Source: Rhodoferax sp. UBA4409 (GTDB taxonomy: Bacteria > Pseudomonadota > Gammaproteobacteria > Burkholderiales > Burkholderiaceae_C). From it: a DNA stretch of 7,207 nucleotides. The stretch is from the NCBI GenBank assembly GCA_002390825.1, contig DGQR01000169.1:1420-8626 (forward strand), in the 5' to 3' direction. The stretch's first letter is position 1. Every line of letters starts with the position of its first letter. A model generated the notes under the pieces. The model worked only from the letters and a program-made list of their open reading frames with translations. It had not been told where the DNA came from and did not search any database. Made by a program: the position numbers and the translations under genes. Below are positions 5,894 through 7,207 of this stretch, piece by piece.

Positions 5894-5947
5894 ATGGGTC
5901 CATGTAGCTTTGTTCATAAGACGTGTTTGACGCCCATAACACGTTAG
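5894..5947 (+). CDS. Candidate 17-aa leader peptide ending in the cassette core site
   Basis: ATG at 5894 follows a strong GGGAGGA by optimal spacing and opens a 17-codon frame, MGPCSFVHKTCLTPITR. Its stop TAG (5945-5947) is made of bases of the core site GTTAGCA (5943-5949). The next ATG, that of the 173-aa cassette gene, lies seven bases after this stop (5955) and has no ribosome site of its own. The layout suggests translational coupling, as reported for ORF-11 in attI1 of class 1 integrons. The peptide itself shows no known motif apart from two Cys residues. It could also be a chance ORF; a 54-bp frame is short, but the ribosome site and stop placement argue for it. Confidence 0.4.
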   Translation: MGPCSFVHKTCLTPITR

Positions 5948-5949
5948 CA
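5921..5949 (+). other. Core site GTTAGCA with adjoining inverted repeat
   Basis: GTTAGCA (5943-5949) is the exact complement of TGCTAAC at 6471-6477, so it opens the 173-aa cassette. ACGTGTT (5921-5927) and AACACGT (5938-5944) form a perfect 7-bp inverted repeat that reaches into the core. The matching inverse core on the left would be CGTTAAC at 5752. That would make an attC of almost 200 bp, beyond the usual 55-150 bp range, so the site is probably rearranged. Confidence 0.55.
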
Positions 5950-5954
5950 ATCCA

Positions 5955-6476
5955 ATGGAAGCGATAGCGCAACTCGAATTTGAATACTTCCGCCTCAGGT
6001 TGGGATACGGCGATGGAGTCGAGTGCGTCGAATGGGCGACCGAGCGCTTGGGAAATGATCAAGAAGGTGATGACCTTGACATCGTGACCCTCGCTGGTGC
6101 GCGAGGCAGAGATGAAGTGATACCTCTTGTCGAAACAATCATTGATCGTTACTGCGGAAGCAACCGAACCGACGATGAGTTCGCGGCGGGGAAGTACATC
6201 GTGAAGCTTCGCGCCGACTATGTCCAAGGGCGCGAGACGATCCAATCTGTGGATTCTGCGCTTTCGATTCTGTACCCGAAGCTTGGCTATCCCAACTGGC
6301 TCGTTATGCTCGCACGCAACTGTGAATATGCGACGGACATCCCCGCATTTGAAGAATCGTTTGAACGCGAGTTTTCTTACATTGCTACCCTGTGGGCTGA
6401 GGCAAAAAGCAAAGCTGAGTTCAGTGTCAAATACAGCCGTGAAGTCTCAAATCAACATGATGTTAAGTATTGCTAA
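5955..6476 (+). CDS. Cassette-encoded soluble protein of unknown function
   Basis: The 173-aa product is acidic and shows no signal peptide or membrane segment, so a cytoplasmic protein is likely. I do not recognise the family. It looks mostly helical: an N-terminal part rich in acidic residues (GNDQEGDDLDIVTLAG, about 33-48), a central DEVIPLVETIIDRY helix, and a Trp/aromatic C-terminal half (YPKLGYPNWLVMLARN, about 107-122). The helical, acidic character recalls small immunity-type proteins, but no motif proves that. The start ATG lies six bases after the core GTTAGCA and lacks a ribosome site; the short ORF ending at 5947 may supply ribosomes. The TAA stop lies within the inverse core TGCTAAC. 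Confidence 0.8.
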   Translation: MEAIAQLEFEYFRLRLGYGDGVECVEWATERLGNDQEGDDLDIVTLAGARGRDEVIPLVETIIDRYCGSNRTDDEFAAGKYIVKLRADYVQGRETIQSVDSALSILYPKLGYPNWLVMLARNCEYATDIPAFEESFEREFSYIATLWAEAKSKAEFSVKYSREVSNQHDVKYC

Positions 6477-6527
6477 CAGGTCGCCCAAGGCGGAAGCCTG
6501 CGGCCCCGCTTGGCTCCAACGTTAGGC
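6471..6527 (+). other. attC recombination site of the 5955-6476 cassette
   Basis: Inverse core TGCTAAC (6471-6477) and core GTTAGGC (6521-6527) bound 57 bp. CCAAG-GCGG (6485-6493) pairs with CCGCTTGG (6505-6512), leaving one G unpaired on the left arm, the extrahelical base expected in attC. The right end CTCCAAC-GTTAGGC is canonical. The inverse core contains the stop codon of the preceding gene. All expected elements of a short attC are present. Confidence 0.9.
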
Positions 6528-6530
6528 CTC

Positions 6531-7115
6531 ATGAGAAAACCTCTTCGACTCTTCCTCCCGCTAGTTGTTGCCGCATGCATCCTGCCCATGCAGGTCATCG
6601 CTGGAGTGACGATCCACTATGAAGGACGCGCCAAAGATGCACAGGCAGTTCAGGCAATTCTCCGCACGGCTCGCGATGAAGCGGCACAACGAGGTTGGCA
6701 AGTAAGAGAGGCCAGCGACAAGAATGCGTCGCTCAAACGTGTTGTCAACGAGAAGGACGTCACCTACAACGGCCCAATAGATGGAGTCGTCGTACTTCCG
6801 GCTACGACCTCTGAGCCGATGTACATCCAGTTGGACTCGAACGGCTTCATGCAAGACTTTGTCAAGACCCAGTTCGCCGGCTCAGCGGTTCACGTCAGCG
6901 TGATCGAATTCCTTCGAAAACTTCAACCCCACTTCGCATCGCTCACCGTAGAAGACGAGGGCGAGTATTGGGAGACAAGAGACGCGAAAAAGCTGCAGGC
7001 TCACATCGACAAAGTGAACTCTCTGATTCACGAGATGAAACGCACCAAACCGGGCTTGAAGGGCCCTGTCACTTTGCCGAGCGGTCGAATCGTCGATCTA
7101 ATGAGTGGCAAATGA
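6531..7115 (+). CDS. Cassette-encoded exported protein of unknown function
   Basis: The 194-aa product begins with a clear export signal, MRKPLRLFLPLVVAACILPM, with likely signal peptidase I cleavage near VIA-G (residues 22-25). VAAC at 13-16 also fits a lipobox, so a lipoprotein is an alternative. The mature part is an alpha/beta protein with GVTIHYEGRAKDAQAVQAIL at its start and conserved-looking segments DGVVVLP (84-90), FVKTQFAGSAVHVSVIEFLR (110-129) and EDEGEYWETRD (141-151). I do not recognise a named family. I chose ATG 6531 because it lies three bases after the core; the frame extends to 6510, but that start lies inside the attC and would spoil the signal peptide. No Shine-Dalgarno sequence is visible. 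The stop TGA ends one base before the inverse core GCCTAAC (7117-7123). Confidence 0.85.
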   Translation: MRKPLRLFLPLVVAACILPMQVIAGVTIHYEGRAKDAQAVQAILRTARDEAAQRGWQVREASDKNASLKRVVNEKDVTYNGPIDGVVVLPATTSEPMYIQLDSNGFMQDFVKTQFAGSAVHVSVIEFLRKLQPHFASLTVEDEGEYWETRDAKKLQAHIDKVNSLIHEMKRTKPGLKGPVTLPSGRIVDLMSGK

Positions 7116-7116
7116 G

Positions 7117-7207
7117 GCCTAACCCCTCGCTCAAGCGGAGAGCCAACGGCGTGCCGACTGGCCCGCGAGGCCGTGCTGGCTATCATCGGCCTCGCGGGCC
7201 AGTCGGC
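7117..7207 (+). other. attC of the last cassette, cut by the window end
   Basis: GCCTAAC (7117-7123) is the exact complement of the cassette core at 6521. It is followed by CTCAAGCGGA (7131-7140), the usual left arm whose partner (TCCGCTT-type) must lie beyond the window. Inside, 7153-7173 and 7187-7207 form a perfect 21-bp inverted repeat with a 13-base loop, so this is a long-stemmed attC well over 100 bp. The window stops exactly at the end of the right arm, so core and next cassette are not seen. Confidence 0.8.

Larger units (their letters stand above)
5761..5920. repeat. Three copies of TGYTCATAAG
   Basis: TGCTCATAAG (5761-5770), TGTTCATAAG (5781-5790) and TGTTCATAAG (5911-5920) occur in the same orientation at spacings of 20 and 130 bp. 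Copies two and three share further flanking similarity (GCYTTGTTCATAAG before, GTTTG after). They could be remnants of duplicated attC arms or a protein-binding repeat; the sequence alone does not decide. Confidence 0.6.
4758..7207 (+). mobile_element. Integron gene-cassette array without visible integrase
   Basis: Successive units open with a core 7-mer and close with its reverse complement: 4758/5110, 5166/5512, 5562/5752 (6 of 7 bases), 5943/6471 and 6521/7117. All recombination sites point the same way and all cargo genes are on the + strand, as in integrons. Clear or probable attC sites lie at 5110-5172, 5512-5568, 6471-6527 and from 7117 to the window end. Cassette stops overlap the inverse core at 5113-5115 and 6474-6476. 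No integrase gene is present. In this orientation intI/attI should lie to the left, where parC is found. By common definition this is a CALIN-type array, unless an integrase lies more distantly. Confidence 0.85.

Noticed and set aside
5761..5920. CRISPR-like array from the TGYTCATAAG repeats
   Set aside because: Only three 10-bp units at unequal spacing, with no spacers of constant length and no cas genes.
5732..5950. 72-codon frame on the - strand
   Set aside because: It spans an inverse core and a core site on the wrong strand and has no ribosome site; cassette genes here all run on +.
5955..6476. Immunity or antitoxin gene
   Set aside because: The acidic helical character is suggestive, but there is no toxin partner and no recognisable motif, so no function is assigned.
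6510..6530. Upstream start of the exported protein (MAPTLGL extension)
   Set aside because: It begins within the attC stem and would put seven residues ahead of a good signal peptide; ATG 6531 follows the core as expected for a cassette.

Overview
The left 3.9 kb is GC-rich housekeeping DNA of a betaproteobacterium, most likely a member of the Comamonadaceae (Burkholderiales; Rhodoferax/Polaromonas/Acidovorax type). This guess rests on protein sequence character and on the tight parE - lytic transglycosylase - parC gene order, not on a database search. In order it holds the 3' end of parE (topoisomerase IV subunit B), a secreted SLT-type lytic transglycosylase that overlaps the parE stop codon, and a complete parC (topoisomerase IV subunit A). 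A hairpin that may act as a terminator follows parC.

The right 3.2 kb is different in kind: lower GC, short unrelated genes all on the + strand, and a set of integron recombination sites between them. I recognise it as an integron gene-cassette array. The strongest evidence is that each unit begins with a core site (G)TTRRRY-like 7-mer and ends with the matching inverse core: GTTAGGC...GCCTAAC (4758/5110), GTTAAAG...CTTTAAC (5166/5512), TTTAACG...CGTTAAC (5562/5752, one mismatch), GTTAGCA...TGCTAAC (5943/6471) and GTTAGGC...GCCTAAC (6521/7117). Folded attC sites lie between most of them, and cassette stop codons overlap or abut the inverse core. No integrase gene is visible. The side where intI and attI should lie (upstream of the first cassette) is occupied by parC, so within this window the array is a cluster of attC sites lacking integrase.

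Cassette cargo, in order: possibly a first degenerate unit with a 3-TM protein (4071-4406); a small membrane protein (4789-5115); a small Cys-rich, probably zinc-binding protein of DUF6980 type (5176-5511); a short unit without a convincing gene (5562-5758) followed by about 180 bp of repeats and regulatory-looking sequence; a 173-aa acidic protein of unknown function (5955-6476); and a 194-aa exported protein of unknown function (6531-7115). The window ends inside the last attC, exactly at the end of a perfect 21-bp inverted repeat.

Points of note are a 17-codon ORF with a strong ribosome binding site. It ends inside the core site just upstream of an SD-less cassette gene, which resembles the role of ORF-11 in attI1. 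There is also a perfect 40-bp repeat in the two gene-less stretches, and a pair of related ~60-bp sites ahead of the first two membrane-protein units.
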